Part shown: positions 16,983-25,217 of the stretch, piece after piece
How the letters are laid out: the number at the start of each line of letters is the position of its first letter
Numbering within the stretch: position 1 is the first letter of the stretch
DNA from: an uncultured Geobacter sp.
GTDB lineage: Bacteria > Desulfobacterota > Desulfuromonadia > Geobacterales > Geobacteraceae
Direction of reading: 5' to 3'
NCBI GenBank assembly: GCA_937886325.1
Contig: CALABV010000212.1
Span: forward strand, 1 to 41,036
Length of the DNA: 41,036 nucleotides
Program-made: the position numbers and the translations under genes
The notes under the pieces: generated by a model
The model's database searches: none
The model's input: only the letters and a program-made list of their open reading frames with translations
Told to the model about the DNA's origin: nothing

Positions 16983-18293
16983 TTACCTGCGCCGTCCTCC
17001 GCCACCGCCTCCACGGGAGCCGCCGCCGAAGCCTCCACCACCACCGCCGCGGGAACCACCACTGAAGCTGCTGCCGCCGCCGAAGCTGCCGGATGAGCGG
17101 GACATGCTTTGACGGCTTTGCGAACCGCGGCTGCTGACATCCCTGGCGGATGAGCCCCTGTCCATTCCCTCGAAGGCGTTTGACCTGCCGCTGCTTCGCT
17201 GGGAGGCGCTCATCTGGCTCGTGCCTGTGCGCTGCCCGGTACCCGCGCCCCTGCTCGTCTGGCTTGCGCCGGCACGCCGGTCGGCGCCCATGCTTCTGTC
17301 CATCTGACCTGTTCCCGTGCGTTGGCCCGTGCCGGTACGTCCCAGGTCACGCTGCACGGCATCGGCCCTGCCGCGGTAATTCTGGCGGGACTGAACAGCA
17401 CTGGCTGAAGCTCCCCTATTGTACTTCGTTGCAGTAGCGCGGTCCCTGTATGCGACGCCTCCACGGTGCGCGGGGTTGTGCTGCCAGGCGCCCCTGCCGC
17501 CCGAGTAATGACTTGCGTATGCCCCCCGGTTGATGTTCCTGTTGATGTTCGTGTTTCGGTTGATATCGACGTTAACATTGCCCCAACCACCGCCATGCCA
17601 GTTGCAGTGCCCCCAGGCATAGCCCCATGCCGCCCCCACCGCAACGCCGGCCGCGAAGCCGAAGAACGCCGCCCCTGCATAGTAGCTGGGGGGGTAGTAG
17701 TAGGCGGGCGGGTAGGCCGGATAGGGCCATGCGCCGTACACCACCGTGGGATTGTAGGTGGGGACGTAGACTACCTGGGGATCGGCGGGCTGGATGATGA
17801 TGGTTTCCTTTTCCACGATCACCTTCTGCTCGTTGGTGGTCTTGAGGTTGCCTGCCGCATTGGCCTTGGCGCGAAGGGACTGGACCGCCTTCATGACGTC
17901 CTGCTGCTGCGCCAGGAAGGCGTCACCCACTTTCTGCGTCAGGTCAATCTTCTCGCTCATCATGCCGAGCACCTGGGGGAAGTTGACCAGGGACTTCACG
18001 CTCGGGTCCCACGGCTGCTTCTCCAGCGCCGCGGTAAGCGCGTCCCCCTTCAGGCCCTTGTTCTGCTTTGCCCAGCGGTCGGCCTGGACTATCTCGAGGG
18101 GATAGGTCGCGGCAATCAGTATCTGGGCCAGAACATCATCGGGATAGAGTGCGATGGGGGCCAGGATCTGCTCCAGCTCCGCCTGGCTCAAGGCCTTTGC
18201 CTGGGGTTCCTGGGCAAAGGGAGCGGCAGGCATCGACAGCAGCACTACCAGCGTCACGGCGATCACCCTCATTACGTTCCGTATTCTCTTCAT
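16983..18293 (-). CDS. DUF3300 family exported protein with RG/GGS-rich tail
   Basis: The 436-residue protein begins with a signal peptide (VIAVTLVVLLSMPAAPFA). The conserved DUF3300 domain (about residues 35-210) includes QILAPIALYPDDVLAQILIAATYP, QPWDPSVKSLVNFP and VYVPTYNPTVVYGAWPYPAYP. The second half is low-complexity: tyrosine/proline-rich, then asparagine-rich (NINRNINRG), then arginine/glycine/serine-rich with a final run of GGGSRGGGGGGRRR. The tail is unusually basic for a periplasmic protein and could bind polyanions; that is inference. GGGAGG precedes ATG 18291-18293. It is probably the first gene of the unit DUF3300-DUF2950-small helical protein-DUF3313. Confidence 0.88.
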   Translation of the reverse strand: MKRIRNVMRVIAVTLVVLLSMPAAPFAQEPQAKALSQAELEQILAPIALYPDDVLAQILIAATYPLEIVQADRWAKQNKGLKGDALTAALEKQPWDPSVKSLVNFPQVLGMMSEKIDLTQKVGDAFLAQQQDVMKAVQSLRAKANAAGNLKTTNEQKVIVEKETIIIQPADPQVVYVPTYNPTVVYGAWPYPAYPPAYYYPPSYYAGAAFFGFAAGVAVGAAWGYAWGHCNWHGGGWGNVNVDINRNTNINRNINRGAYASHYSGGRGAWQHNPAHRGGVAYRDRATATKYNRGASASAVQSRQNYRGRADAVQRDLGRTGTGQRTGTGQMDRSMGADRRAGASQTSRGAGTGQRTGTSQMSASQRSSGRSNAFEGMDRGSSARDVSSRGSQSRQSMSRSSGSFGGGSSFSGGSRGGGGGGFGGGSRGGGGGGRRR

Positions 18294-18404
18294 TGCTCCT
18301 CCCTTCGTTATGTTCCCCGAAAAGATGTGTCCCATACAAACGGCAGGCGAAGTCATCCGAAGAGAAGGAGTTATGAATTTCACCTGCCGAATGCGGGATT
18401 TAGT

Positions 18405-18968
18405 TCAGTCAGGGTTAATCCTGGTGATCTTCGTCCCCTGCAGACCGAGTCCTGCCATGAGGCCGCGCTGGTGGAAGAAGAAGGCATAGATCTCCTTTTT
18501 GGCGGTCGTGGTGGTAAGCGACTTGGCAACGCCCGCATCCACGATAACGATGCTGGGGCCGACGCCTATCTCCCATCCGTCGCTCTTCTCCAGGTACCGG
18601 AGCGCTGATTCGGACATGAAAATGAGGGCATAGCCGTATTTCTGGATGCCCGCCTGCAGGCCGTAGGACGCGGAAGCGGTGTTGTAGTACCCGACCGATT
18701 TGCCTTGTTTTCGCAGTACCCCATTTCCGCCCTGTGCACCGACAATGAATCCGGCCTTGACGATGCTCGGGAAAATCAGGATGGCCTTGGCCTCCCGCGC
18801 AAGCATTTTTGCCACGGGCGTGCTTGCGTAGAGCTGCTGCAAGGCCGTATCCGCATCCCTGTCGATCTGCGCCTTGCTGGCTGCGCCGGCTGGGCCGGTG
18901 CCCATGATTCCCAAGGTTGCAAGACCGAAAATGACGGTGAATACTACCGATTTGATGAGTTTCGCCAT
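18405..18968 (-). CDS. SYLF (Ysc84-type) lipid-binding domain protein
   Basis: This 187-residue exported protein has a signal peptide (VVFTVIFGLATLGIMGTGPAGAA) followed by a complete SYLF domain. Recognisable parts are AKAILIFPSIVKAGFIVGAQGG, GVLRKQGK, YYNTASASYGLQAGIQ and GLMAGLGLQGTKITRIN. Bacterial SYLF proteins are secreted, and the fold binds phospholipids or phosphoinositides in eukaryotic relatives. Here it is probably an envelope protein of unknown specific role. It is transcribed away from the sigma-54 activator gene, with a 489-base regulatory region between them. Confidence 0.9.
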   Translation of the reverse strand: MAKLIKSVVFTVIFGLATLGIMGTGPAGAASKAQIDRDADTALQQLYASTPVAKMLAREAKAILIFPSIVKAGFIVGAQGGNGVLRKQGKSVGYYNTASASYGLQAGIQKYGYALIFMSESALRYLEKSDGWEIGVGPSIVIVDAGVAKSLTTTTAKKEIYAFFFHQRGLMAGLGLQGTKITRINPD

Positions 18969-19028
18969 GACATCCTCCTTCCGAAAAGCCGTGAGGTATA
19001 ACCTGTGATTGCAGTGACGTTGCCTTCC

Positions 19029-19047
19029 TATCCGATATTTGTGCCAA
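19029..19047 (-). promoter_or_regulatory. Sigma-54-like motif upstream of the SYLF gene
   Basis: The minus-strand sequence TTGGCACAAATATCGGATA has a perfect TTGGCAC -24 box. A GG occupies the place of the -12 GC. It lies about 60 bases ahead of the SYLF start codon, a plausible promoter distance. The GC-to-GG change at -12 is the weak point. Confidence 0.35.
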
Positions 19048-19144
19048 CAACCCGAACGTGACTATCCATTTTCTACAAAGCCGTAATGATTGGGGATTGT
19101 CACCGGGCAGATCGGAGAATGATGTGCCGGCACAGGGGGGAGGG

Positions 19145-19179
19145 AGACGATATATCGCCTGCTGTGCGATATATCGTCT
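19145..19179. promoter_or_regulatory. Perfect 14-base inverted repeat containing two CGATATATCG palindromes
   Basis: AGACGATATATCGC (19145-19158) and GCGATATATCGTCT (19166-19179) are exact inverted copies around a 7-base spacer. Each arm contains its own 10-base palindrome CGATATATCG, and the two palindromes are 19 bases apart, close to two helical turns. No T-tract follows, so a tandem operator fits better than a terminator. Confidence 0.5.
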
Positions 19180-19457
19180 TGTCTCGGAGATGAGACCGAA
19201 GTGGAAAAGTTGATGGGGAGAAACGGCGTTCATGCGGGAACTCCAAAACTGAACAGGGAACGGGAAATTCTCCGGCGCCGGCTTCCATACCGTTGAATGC
19301 CGTCGATTTCAGGATTCATTCGCAGGGTATGCGGACGAGATATCGCCTTGTAATCAGGCTGATGATTGATACAATTGAAAAACACGAAAAAAAGCTAGTG
19401 GATCCCTCTATCTCTGGTGCTCAGAGGCGTATCCTAACCCATAGGCAAGGTGATGGA

Positions 19458-21644
19458 ATGAACATGTCCGCGGAAAAGCATACCGGCATCGATTCATCGA
19501 AAAAGAGGGCGCATCGGAAGGTTTCATCGGCGGAAGATACCCAAGGGAGCGTTTCGCTGCGTTCGCGGTTCCATGATGTGCAGCGGATGACCAGTGAGCT
19601 GATAATCCCGTACATGACCATGTCGATTGATCTGCTCGATTCGGAAATGCGGACCAGCATTCAAAGAATCGTCCGCCTTCTCGGCCTTGATCGTGGTTTT
19701 CTTTCCCAATACTCCGGCCATCGGGAGCGTATGGTCTGCACCCATAGTTACGAGACTTCAAGCGGCTTAACAGCACGGAAATCCAAAGAAATATCCGTCC
19801 CCCCGTTGGTTGTGGAGAAGATACGACGCCAGGAGTGCGTCATTATTTCCCGTGTGGCGGATCTCCCTGAAGAGGCGAACAATGCCGGGGAGTATTTCAG
19901 AAGCGTGGGTACGCATTCGCATCTCTCGCTCCCCCTGGTAATTGACGGAGACGAAGTGGGTTGCCTTTCCCTGGAAAGCACCGGCGCGGAGGTCATTTGG
20001 CCTGTAGAAGCTCTCTCCACTCTCACACCGATTGCAGCTGCCTTTGCCTTGTCCGTGCAGCGAAAAAGAAAAAAACTTGAATACATGGAAAGAATGCAGT
20101 TCGAATCCCTTCTTGCCGATCTTTCGGCCGGCTTCGTCTCGTCTGAGCCTGCGGAGGTGGACAGGGAGATCATCTCGGCCCTGGAGCGAATAGGCGATTT
20201 CTTCGGGTGCGATCGCTGCGGCATGTTATCTGTGAGTCCTGAGCGTAGCGAGGTGAGGGTTACCCATGCCTGGTATGCGGAAGGCATTGCGACGGTGTCG
20301 AACGAGGTGAACCTTGTGCCGATGTTTCCCTGGGCCTATGAAAAACTGGTTACGCACGGTCAGGCCATATTTGCATCCAGCCTGGAAGGCCTTCCTCCCG
20401 AGGCGGAGAAGGATCGGCAGGCGTGGCTGGCCATGGGCGTGTCGTCATTTCTCAATATCCCATTGTTCACTGGAAGTGTGGTCACCAATATTTTCGCCAT
20501 TCAGAACATGGACAGGGAGCGCCTGTGGGATGGGCTCATCAAACGATTGCGCCTGCTGAGCGAAGTTATGGTGAACGCCCTGACGCGCAAGGAATCCCAT
20601 GAAAGACTCATCAGATCCAGGGACGAGATCCAGTCGCTCAAAGAGAAACTGCAGGCTGAGGCCGAGTTCCTCAGAACGGAAGTCAGGTCCTGCCACACCA
20701 GGGAAGAGATAATCGGCCGGAGCGAGGCGCTTTCATACGTCCTGAAACAAGCGGCCCAGGTTGCTCCCACCGACACCACCGTGCTCATCTGCGGGGAAAC
20801 CGGCACCGGCAAGGAACTCGTCGCCCAGGCCATCCACGACATGAGCCTCTACCGGGACAAGATGATGGTGAAGGTGAACTGCGCCTCACTGCCGGCGACC
20901 CTGGTGGAAAGCGAGCTGTTCGGCCGCGAGAAAGGGGCCTATACCGGCGCATTGACGCGCCAGATCGGCCGTTTCGAGATGGCGGACGGCTCGACGATCT
21001 TTCTCGACGAGATCGCGGAACTCCCCCTGGAGCTGCAGGCGAAGCTGTTGCGGGTGCTGCAGGAGCATACCTTCGAACGCCTCGGCAGCCCCAGGACCAT
21101 CAAGGTCCATGTGCGGGTGATCGCGGCAACGAACCGCAACATCCTGGAAGCGGTCAAGAAGGGAACGTTCAGGGAAGATCTCTTCTATCGTCTCAACGTC
21201 TTTCCCATTACCGTCCCTCCCCTCCGCGAACGGGTCGAGGATATCCCCATGCTGGTGTGGGCATTTGTCACCGAATTCTGCGAAAAGATGGGCAAGCGGG
21301 TCAGCAAAATCGCGAAACGCGACATGGAGGCCCTCCAGAAGTATTCATGGCCGGGAAACATCCGCGAACTGCGGAATGTTATCGAACACGCCGTCATCGT
21401 CAGCCCCGGTGATGCCCTGGAGCTGAATCTGCCGCAGGATTCCGGCAAGGGAATCAGTTGGGCGCAGACCCTGGAGGAAGTCGAATGCCGACATATCATG
21501 GATGTGCTCAGGCATACGGGCGGGCGCATCAAGGGTGAGGGCGGCGCCGCCAAGATACTGGGGATGTTCCCGTCCACCCTTACCTCTCGCATGAAGAAAC
21601 TGGGCATCAGGCTCCGTAACGAAAAGGGCGAAATATCATCCTGA
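19458..21644 (+). CDS. Sigma-54-dependent activator, GAF-GAF-AAA+-Fis (FhlA/NorR-like)
   Basis: The 728-residue protein has two GAF-type sensor regions (about residues 45-200 and 215-390). A short coiled linker follows (SRDEIQSLKEKLQAEAEFLRTEV). The AAA+ domain has Walker A GETGTGKE (about 446-453), the sigma-54-contact loop GAYTGA (about 493-498), Walker B TIFLDEIAELP and sensor/arginine-finger regions (RVIAATNRN, FREDLFYRLNVFPI). A C-terminal Fis-type helix-turn-helix completes it (GGAAKILGMFPSTLTSRMKKLGI). There is no receiver domain, so it senses a ligand or redox signal directly. The GAF ligand is not predictable. ATG 19458 with AAGGTG ahead is preferred to upstream in-frame codons. It may control the envelope genes around it. 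Confidence 0.93.
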   Translation: MNMSAEKHTGIDSSKKRAHRKVSSAEDTQGSVSLRSRFHDVQRMTSELIIPYMTMSIDLLDSEMRTSIQRIVRLLGLDRGFLSQYSGHRERMVCTHSYETSSGLTARKSKEISVPPLVVEKIRRQECVIISRVADLPEEANNAGEYFRSVGTHSHLSLPLVIDGDEVGCLSLESTGAEVIWPVEALSTLTPIAAAFALSVQRKRKKLEYMERMQFESLLADLSAGFVSSEPAEVDREIISALERIGDFFGCDRCGMLSVSPERSEVRVTHAWYAEGIATVSNEVNLVPMFPWAYEKLVTHGQAIFASSLEGLPPEAEKDRQAWLAMGVSSFLNIPLFTGSVVTNIFAIQNMDRERLWDGLIKRLRLLSEVMVNALTRKESHERLIRSRDEIQSLKEKLQAEAEFLRTEVRSCHTREEIIGRSEALSYVLKQAAQVAPTDTTVLICGETGTGKELVAQAIHDMSLYRDKMMVKVNCASLPATLVESELFGREKGAYTGALTRQIGRFEMADGSTIFLDEIAELPLELQAKLLRVLQEHTFERLGSPRTIKVHVRVIAATNRNILEAVKKGTFREDLFYRLNVFPITVPPLRERVEDIPMLVWAFVTEFCEKMGKRVSKIAKRDMEALQKYSWPGNIRELRNVIEHAVIVSPGDALELNLPQDSGKGISWAQTLEEVECRHIMDVLRHTGGRIKGEGGAAKILGMFPSTLTSRMKKLGIRLRNEKGEISS

Positions 21645-21746
21645 AGCCGGTATTTCGTCCACCCCCCCCAACAAACCTTTTCCCTTCATTTTCACAAATC
21701 TCCCTCATTTCAACATTCTGAGTCGGAAACACCTAACCGTCCCCGG

Positions 21747-21765
21747 TTGGCATGAATCTCGGATA
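21747..21765 (+). promoter_or_regulatory. Sigma-54-like motif before the ABM-fold gene
   Basis: TTGGCATGAATCTCGGATA matches the two other sites at most positions, including the GG at -12. It sits only about 10 bases before the best ATG. A transcript from it would therefore have almost no leader, which argues against a real promoter unless translation starts later. Confidence 0.2.
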
Positions 21766-21775
21766 ACGGTTGGGC

Positions 21776-22108
21776 ATGATGATCCTGTCCATCGTAAAAA
21801 TTGCGCCGCCCCCCGAGAAACGGAAAGAAGTCCTCTCCATCCTTCGCTCCATCAGGGGCCCTGTCCAGTCTTTAAGCGGATGCCTTGACTGCCGCATCTG
21901 CGAGGTGGATGGGGATGAATACGAGGTTCTTTTTCTCGAACACTGGCAATCGTGGGAATCCTTCATGCGTCACATACGCTCGGAAATCTATGCGCGATTG
22001 CTGGGAGCGATGGAACTTTCCATGTCTGAGCCGGATGTTTCCTTTTTCGAAGTCACGGAAATGCGCGGCATGGAGATTCTGAAGGCGGTACGAGAACAGA
22101 GGGTGTGA
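21776..22108 (+). CDS. Antibiotic-biosynthesis-monooxygenase (ABM/YgiN-like) fold protein
   Basis: The 110-residue protein fits the dimeric ferredoxin-like ABM fold. It opens with a strand (ILSIVKIAPPPEKRKEVLSIL), continues with a helix and then a strand pair typical of quinol monooxygenase-like proteins (GCLDCRICEVDGDEYEVLFLEHWQSWESF), and ends with a second helix (HIRSEIYARLLGAMELS). Such proteins often act on quinones or aromatic compounds, or detoxify reactive species, without a cofactor. Tandem ATGs at 21776 and 21779 are both possible starts, and no good ribosome binding site is seen. It sits between the activator and the Mla operon, so it may be a target of that regulator. Confidence 0.7.
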   Translation: MMILSIVKIAPPPEKRKEVLSILRSIRGPVQSLSGCLDCRICEVDGDEYEVLFLEHWQSWESFMRHIRSEIYARLLGAMELSMSEPDVSFFEVTEMRGMEILKAVREQRV

Positions 22109-22217
22109 TTCATCAAGCCTGAAAACGGCGGGCGGAGTCATCCGGCGGTTATGAAATCCGGCTTTCCCCGCCGAATTCGTGTTGCACCAATTCCCGGCGG
22201 ATGCAATCGAGGTGTCC

Positions 22218-23348
22218 ATGGCACAACCAGGACTGCGAATCGAGAAGGAGGATGTCGGGACCCTTCGGTTGTTCCTCGACGGGGAGTGGAAGCTGGCCAA
22301 CAATATACCCTCCCCGCGGGAGGTTGAGGGCATTCTTTCCGCCGCACCGGAGATTACCCGCGCCTCCTTCGACACGAACGGGCTGGAAGGCTGGGATAGC
22401 GGCCTCCTTACCTTCCTGCTTTCAGTCATGGACCAGTGCACGCTCAAAAAGGTTGCCGTGGACAGGGATGGCCTTCCATCCGGCGTCAACCGCCTGCTCG
22501 CGCTTGCCACCGCGGTTCCCGAGCGGCAGGGTGCCCGCCGTGGAGAGGCCCGCGTACCGTTTCTGGAACGGGTCGGCGTCTCCGCCATCGATTTCCGGCG
22601 CTCCCTGCTGGACATGGTCGCCTTTATCGGAGAGACCTTCACCTCCTTCGTCCGCCTGTTCACCGGCAGGGCGCGCTTCCGCGGTTCGGACATGCTGCTG
22701 ATTCTCCAGGAATGCAGCGCCGACGCGCTCCCCATCGTCTCCCTCATCAGCCTCCTGGTCGGTCTCATCCTGGCGTTCGTCGGCGCCATCCAACTGAAAC
22801 TTTTCGGCGCGCAGATCTACGTCGCCGACCTGGTGGGTATCGGCATGGTGCGGGCCATGGGCGCCATCATGACCGGCATCATCATCGCCGGCCGCACCGG
22901 CGCCGCCTTTGCCGCCAGCATCGGGACCATGCAGGTCAACGAAGAGATCGACGCCCTGCAGACCACCGGCGTCTCTCCCATGGACTTCCTGGTCCTGCCG
23001 CGGGTGCTGGCGCTGTCCCTCATGATGCCGCTGCTCACGATCTACGCCGACCTGATGGGCATCCTGGGCGGCCTCATCGTGGGCGTGCTCGGCCTCGACC
23101 TGAGCGCCATGGAGTATTACCAGGAGACCAAGAAGGCGATCGGGCTCACCAATGTCTGGATAGGGCTGTTCTCCGGTTTCGTCTACGGCGTCCTGGTGGC
23201 CATGGCCGGGTGCATGCGCGGCATGCGATGCGGCCGCAGCGCCTCGGCGGTCGGGGACGCCACCACCTCCGCCGTGGTCACCAGCATCGTCAGCATTGTC
23301 GTGGCAACGGCGATTATCACGGTGCTCTGCGACATCCTGGGGATATGA
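22218..23348 (+). CDS. mlaE: MlaE-type lipid ABC transporter permease with N-terminal STAS-like domain
   Basis: The 376-residue protein is longer than classical MlaE (about 260) because the first 120 residues form a STAS-like domain (GTLRLFLDGEWKLANN, ITRASFDTNGLEGWDSGLLTF). The membrane part follows with MlaE signatures: GLILAFVGAIQLKLFGAQIYVADLVGIGMVRAMGAIM, TGIIIAGRTGAAFAASIGTM, EEIDALQTTGVSPMDFLVLPRVLA. It is the inner-membrane permease of a Mla/Mce lipid transporter moving phospholipids between inner and outer membranes. Start ATG 22218 has GAGGT ahead. The gene ends in an ATGA overlap with the ATPase gene. Confidence 0.94.
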   Translation: MAQPGLRIEKEDVGTLRLFLDGEWKLANNIPSPREVEGILSAAPEITRASFDTNGLEGWDSGLLTFLLSVMDQCTLKKVAVDRDGLPSGVNRLLALATAVPERQGARRGEARVPFLERVGVSAIDFRRSLLDMVAFIGETFTSFVRLFTGRARFRGSDMLLILQECSADALPIVSLISLLVGLILAFVGAIQLKLFGAQIYVADLVGIGMVRAMGAIMTGIIIAGRTGAAFAASIGTMQVNEEIDALQTTGVSPMDFLVLPRVLALSLMMPLLTIYADLMGILGGLIVGVLGLDLSAMEYYQETKKAIGLTNVWIGLFSGFVYGVLVAMAGCMRGMRCGRSASAVGDATTSAVVTSIVSIVVATAIITVLCDILGI

Positions 23349-24154
23349 GAACTATGGGCACGGAACCTCACATCACCGTACGGGACCTCACCATGGCATA
23401 CGGCAGCTACGTCCTGCAGAAGGATCTCACCTTTACCGTCAACCGTGGGGATATCTTCATCATCATGGGGGGGAGCGGCTGCGGCAAGAGCACCCTGCTG
23501 CGCCACCTCATCGGACTCAAGGCGCCTGCGCGGGGATCCGTGCTCTATGGCGGCTTCAACTTCTGGGAGGCCGAGCCGGAAGAGCGTGACCGCATGATGC
23601 GGCGTTTCGGCGTCATGTACCAGAGCGGGGCGCTGTGGAGCTCCCTGACCCTGGCCGAGAACGTGGCCCTTTCCCTGGAACTGTACACAACGCTCAAGCC
23701 CGCGCAGATCCGGGAGATCGCTTCCCTCAAGCTTGCGCTGGTGGGCCTTGCCGGGTTCGAGGACTACTACCCGTCCGAGATCAGCGGCGGGATGAAGAAG
23801 CGGGCCGGAATCGCCCGCGCCATGGCGCTCGACCCGGAGATCCTGTTCTTCGACGAGCCTTCCGCCGGGCTCGACCCGGTCAGCGCGCGACTGCTGGACG
23901 ACCTGATCCTGGAGCTGAAGGAGAGCCTGGGAACCACCGTGGTGGTGGTAACCCACGAACTGGCGAGCATCTTCGCCATCGGCAACAATTCCGTGTTCAT
24001 CGATCCCACGGAGAAGACCATGATCGCCACCGGCCACCCAGGTAGGCTCCTGGAGGAGTGCGGGCATCCCACGGTGCGGAACTTCCTGACCCGCGGCGAG
24101 GCCAGGGCGGAAGCGAAGCCGGGAGAGAATCCGGCCCCCTGCTTCCTGGCGTGA
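23345..24154 (+). CDS. mlaF: MlaF-type ABC transporter ATPase
   Basis: The 269-residue ATPase has Walker A GGSGCGKST, a Q-loop (MYQSGALWSSLTLAENV), the signature ISGGMKKRAGIARAMA, Walker B ILFFDEPSAGLDP and the H-loop VVVVTHEL. The QSGALWSSLTLAENV phrase and the SGGMKKR form are typical of MlaF/Mce ATPases. It powers lipid transport through MlaE. The ATG overlaps the mlaE stop codon (ATGA), implying coupled translation; a second ATG three codons later is an alternative start. A C-terminal extension (GEARAEAKPGENPAPCFLA) is not conserved in the family as I know it. Confidence 0.95.
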   Translation: MRTMGTEPHITVRDLTMAYGSYVLQKDLTFTVNRGDIFIIMGGSGCGKSTLLRHLIGLKAPARGSVLYGGFNFWEAEPEERDRMMRRFGVMYQSGALWSSLTLAENVALSLELYTTLKPAQIREIASLKLALVGLAGFEDYYPSEISGGMKKRAGIARAMALDPEILFFDEPSAGLDPVSARLLDDLILELKESLGTTVVVVTHELASIFAIGNNSVFIDPTEKTMIATGHPGRLLEECGHPTVRNFLTRGEARAEAKPGENPAPCFLA

Positions 24155-24226
24155 GGGAAATTGCATGGAGCGGCTGGCAACTAGCGGCCAGCGGCTAGCG
24201 GCAGTCTTGAAAAAGGGAGAACATCC

Positions 24227-25216
24227 ATGGCTAAACCGGCAAGCAAGACACTCATCGGCGCCTTCGTGGTGGGGGCCGTAGCCCTTGTTGTGGCCGCCAT
24301 TGCGCTCTTCGGCTCCGGAAAATTCTTCGCCGAGCGTCCGAGGTTCGTGATGTATTTCCCCGGTTCGGTGAACGGCCTCGAGATCGGCTCTCCGGTTCAG
24401 TTCCGCGGCGTGAAGATTGGCCAGGTTACCGGGGTTTCGGCCACGGTGGACAAGGACTTGGCCGTGCTGATTCCGGTCTACGTGGAGTACGACCCCGACA
24501 GCCTGACCGTTCCGGCAGAACTGAAAAGAGAGATGAAAGGCAAGCGTTACCCGTTCCTCAACAAGCTGATTGCCAAGGGAATGAGGGGCCAGCTCAGGAT
24601 GAAGAGCCTGATCACCGGCCAGCTCTACGTGGCGCTGGACTTCTTCCCCGACAAGCCGATCCGGCTCGTGGGGCTTGACAAGCGCTATCCCGAGATACCC
24701 ACCATCCCCTCAACATCAGAGGTTCTCATGGCGACACTGGAAAAGGTTCCCCTCACCGATATAACCAATAATCTCCTCAAGGTTTCCGAAGGGGTCGAGA
24801 AGATTGTGAACTCGCCGGAACTCGTCGGGAGCGTGCGGAAGCTGGATGCGGACCTGAAAGAGCTGGGTACTCTCATCAGCACCGTAAACGGGGAGATCAA
24901 ACCGCTCGCGGCGAGCCTCAGGGATACCTCCGCCGCTGCCCGCGGCGCCTTCAGCCAGGCGGAAAAAACCCTTGCTTTTAACGACGGCACGCCGGGCAAG
25001 GTTGCGGAGAATTTGCAAAAAACCCTTGATGGAATGCGCGACACCCTTGCCTCCTACAAGGTGCTCGCCGAGCGCAATACCAATATCGGTTACGACCTGA
25101 GCAAAACGCTCCAGGAGATCGAGGCCGCGTCGCGTTCCATCCGTTCGCTCAGCGAATACCTGGAGCGCCACCCGGAAGCGCTTGTGAAAGGGAAACTTCC
25201 GGCAAAGGGGGAGTGA
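24227..25216 (+). CDS. mlaD: MlaD-type MCE-domain substrate-binding protein
   Basis: This 329-residue protein has one N-terminal membrane anchor (TLIGAFVVGAVALVVAAIALFGSG). A single MCE domain follows (about residues 40-120; FPGSVNGLEIGSPVQFRGVKIGQVTGV). The rest is a long, mostly helical periplasmic extension (about 150-320). It is longer than E. coli MlaD (183 residues) and resembles the extended MCE proteins that build a periplasmic needle or tunnel. It should present lipids to the MlaE/MlaF core. The 72-base gap before it holds a short redundant stretch around 24170-24205 with repeated CTAGCGG/CAGCGG units. A GGGAG site precedes ATG 24227. Confidence 0.93.
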   Translation: MAKPASKTLIGAFVVGAVALVVAAIALFGSGKFFAERPRFVMYFPGSVNGLEIGSPVQFRGVKIGQVTGVSATVDKDLAVLIPVYVEYDPDSLTVPAELKREMKGKRYPFLNKLIAKGMRGQLRMKSLITGQLYVALDFFPDKPIRLVGLDKRYPEIPTIPSTSEVLMATLEKVPLTDITNNLLKVSEGVEKIVNSPELVGSVRKLDADLKELGTLISTVNGEIKPLAASLRDTSAAARGAFSQAEKTLAFNDGTPGKVAENLQKTLDGMRDTLASYKVLAERNTNIGYDLSKTLQEIEAASRSIRSLSEYLERHPEALVKGKLPAKGE

Positions 25217-25217
25217 T

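Larger units (their letters stand above)
18969..19457. other. Divergent intergenic region between the SYLF gene and the sigma-54 activator
   Basis: These 489 bases hold no supported gene. They contain a sigma-54-like motif at 19029-19047 reading towards the SYLF gene. A perfect 14-base inverted repeat lies at 19145-19179, and a short GTCTC/GAGAC repeat lies at about 19181-19196. An open frame runs upstream of the chosen activator start but has no ribosome binding site, and its composition is not protein-like. Confidence 0.6.

Noticed and set aside
24170..24205. CTAGCGG/CAGCGG redundancy before mlaD as a mobile element
   Set aside because: It is under 40 bases, without defined ends or another copy in the window; recorded only as local low-complexity sequence.
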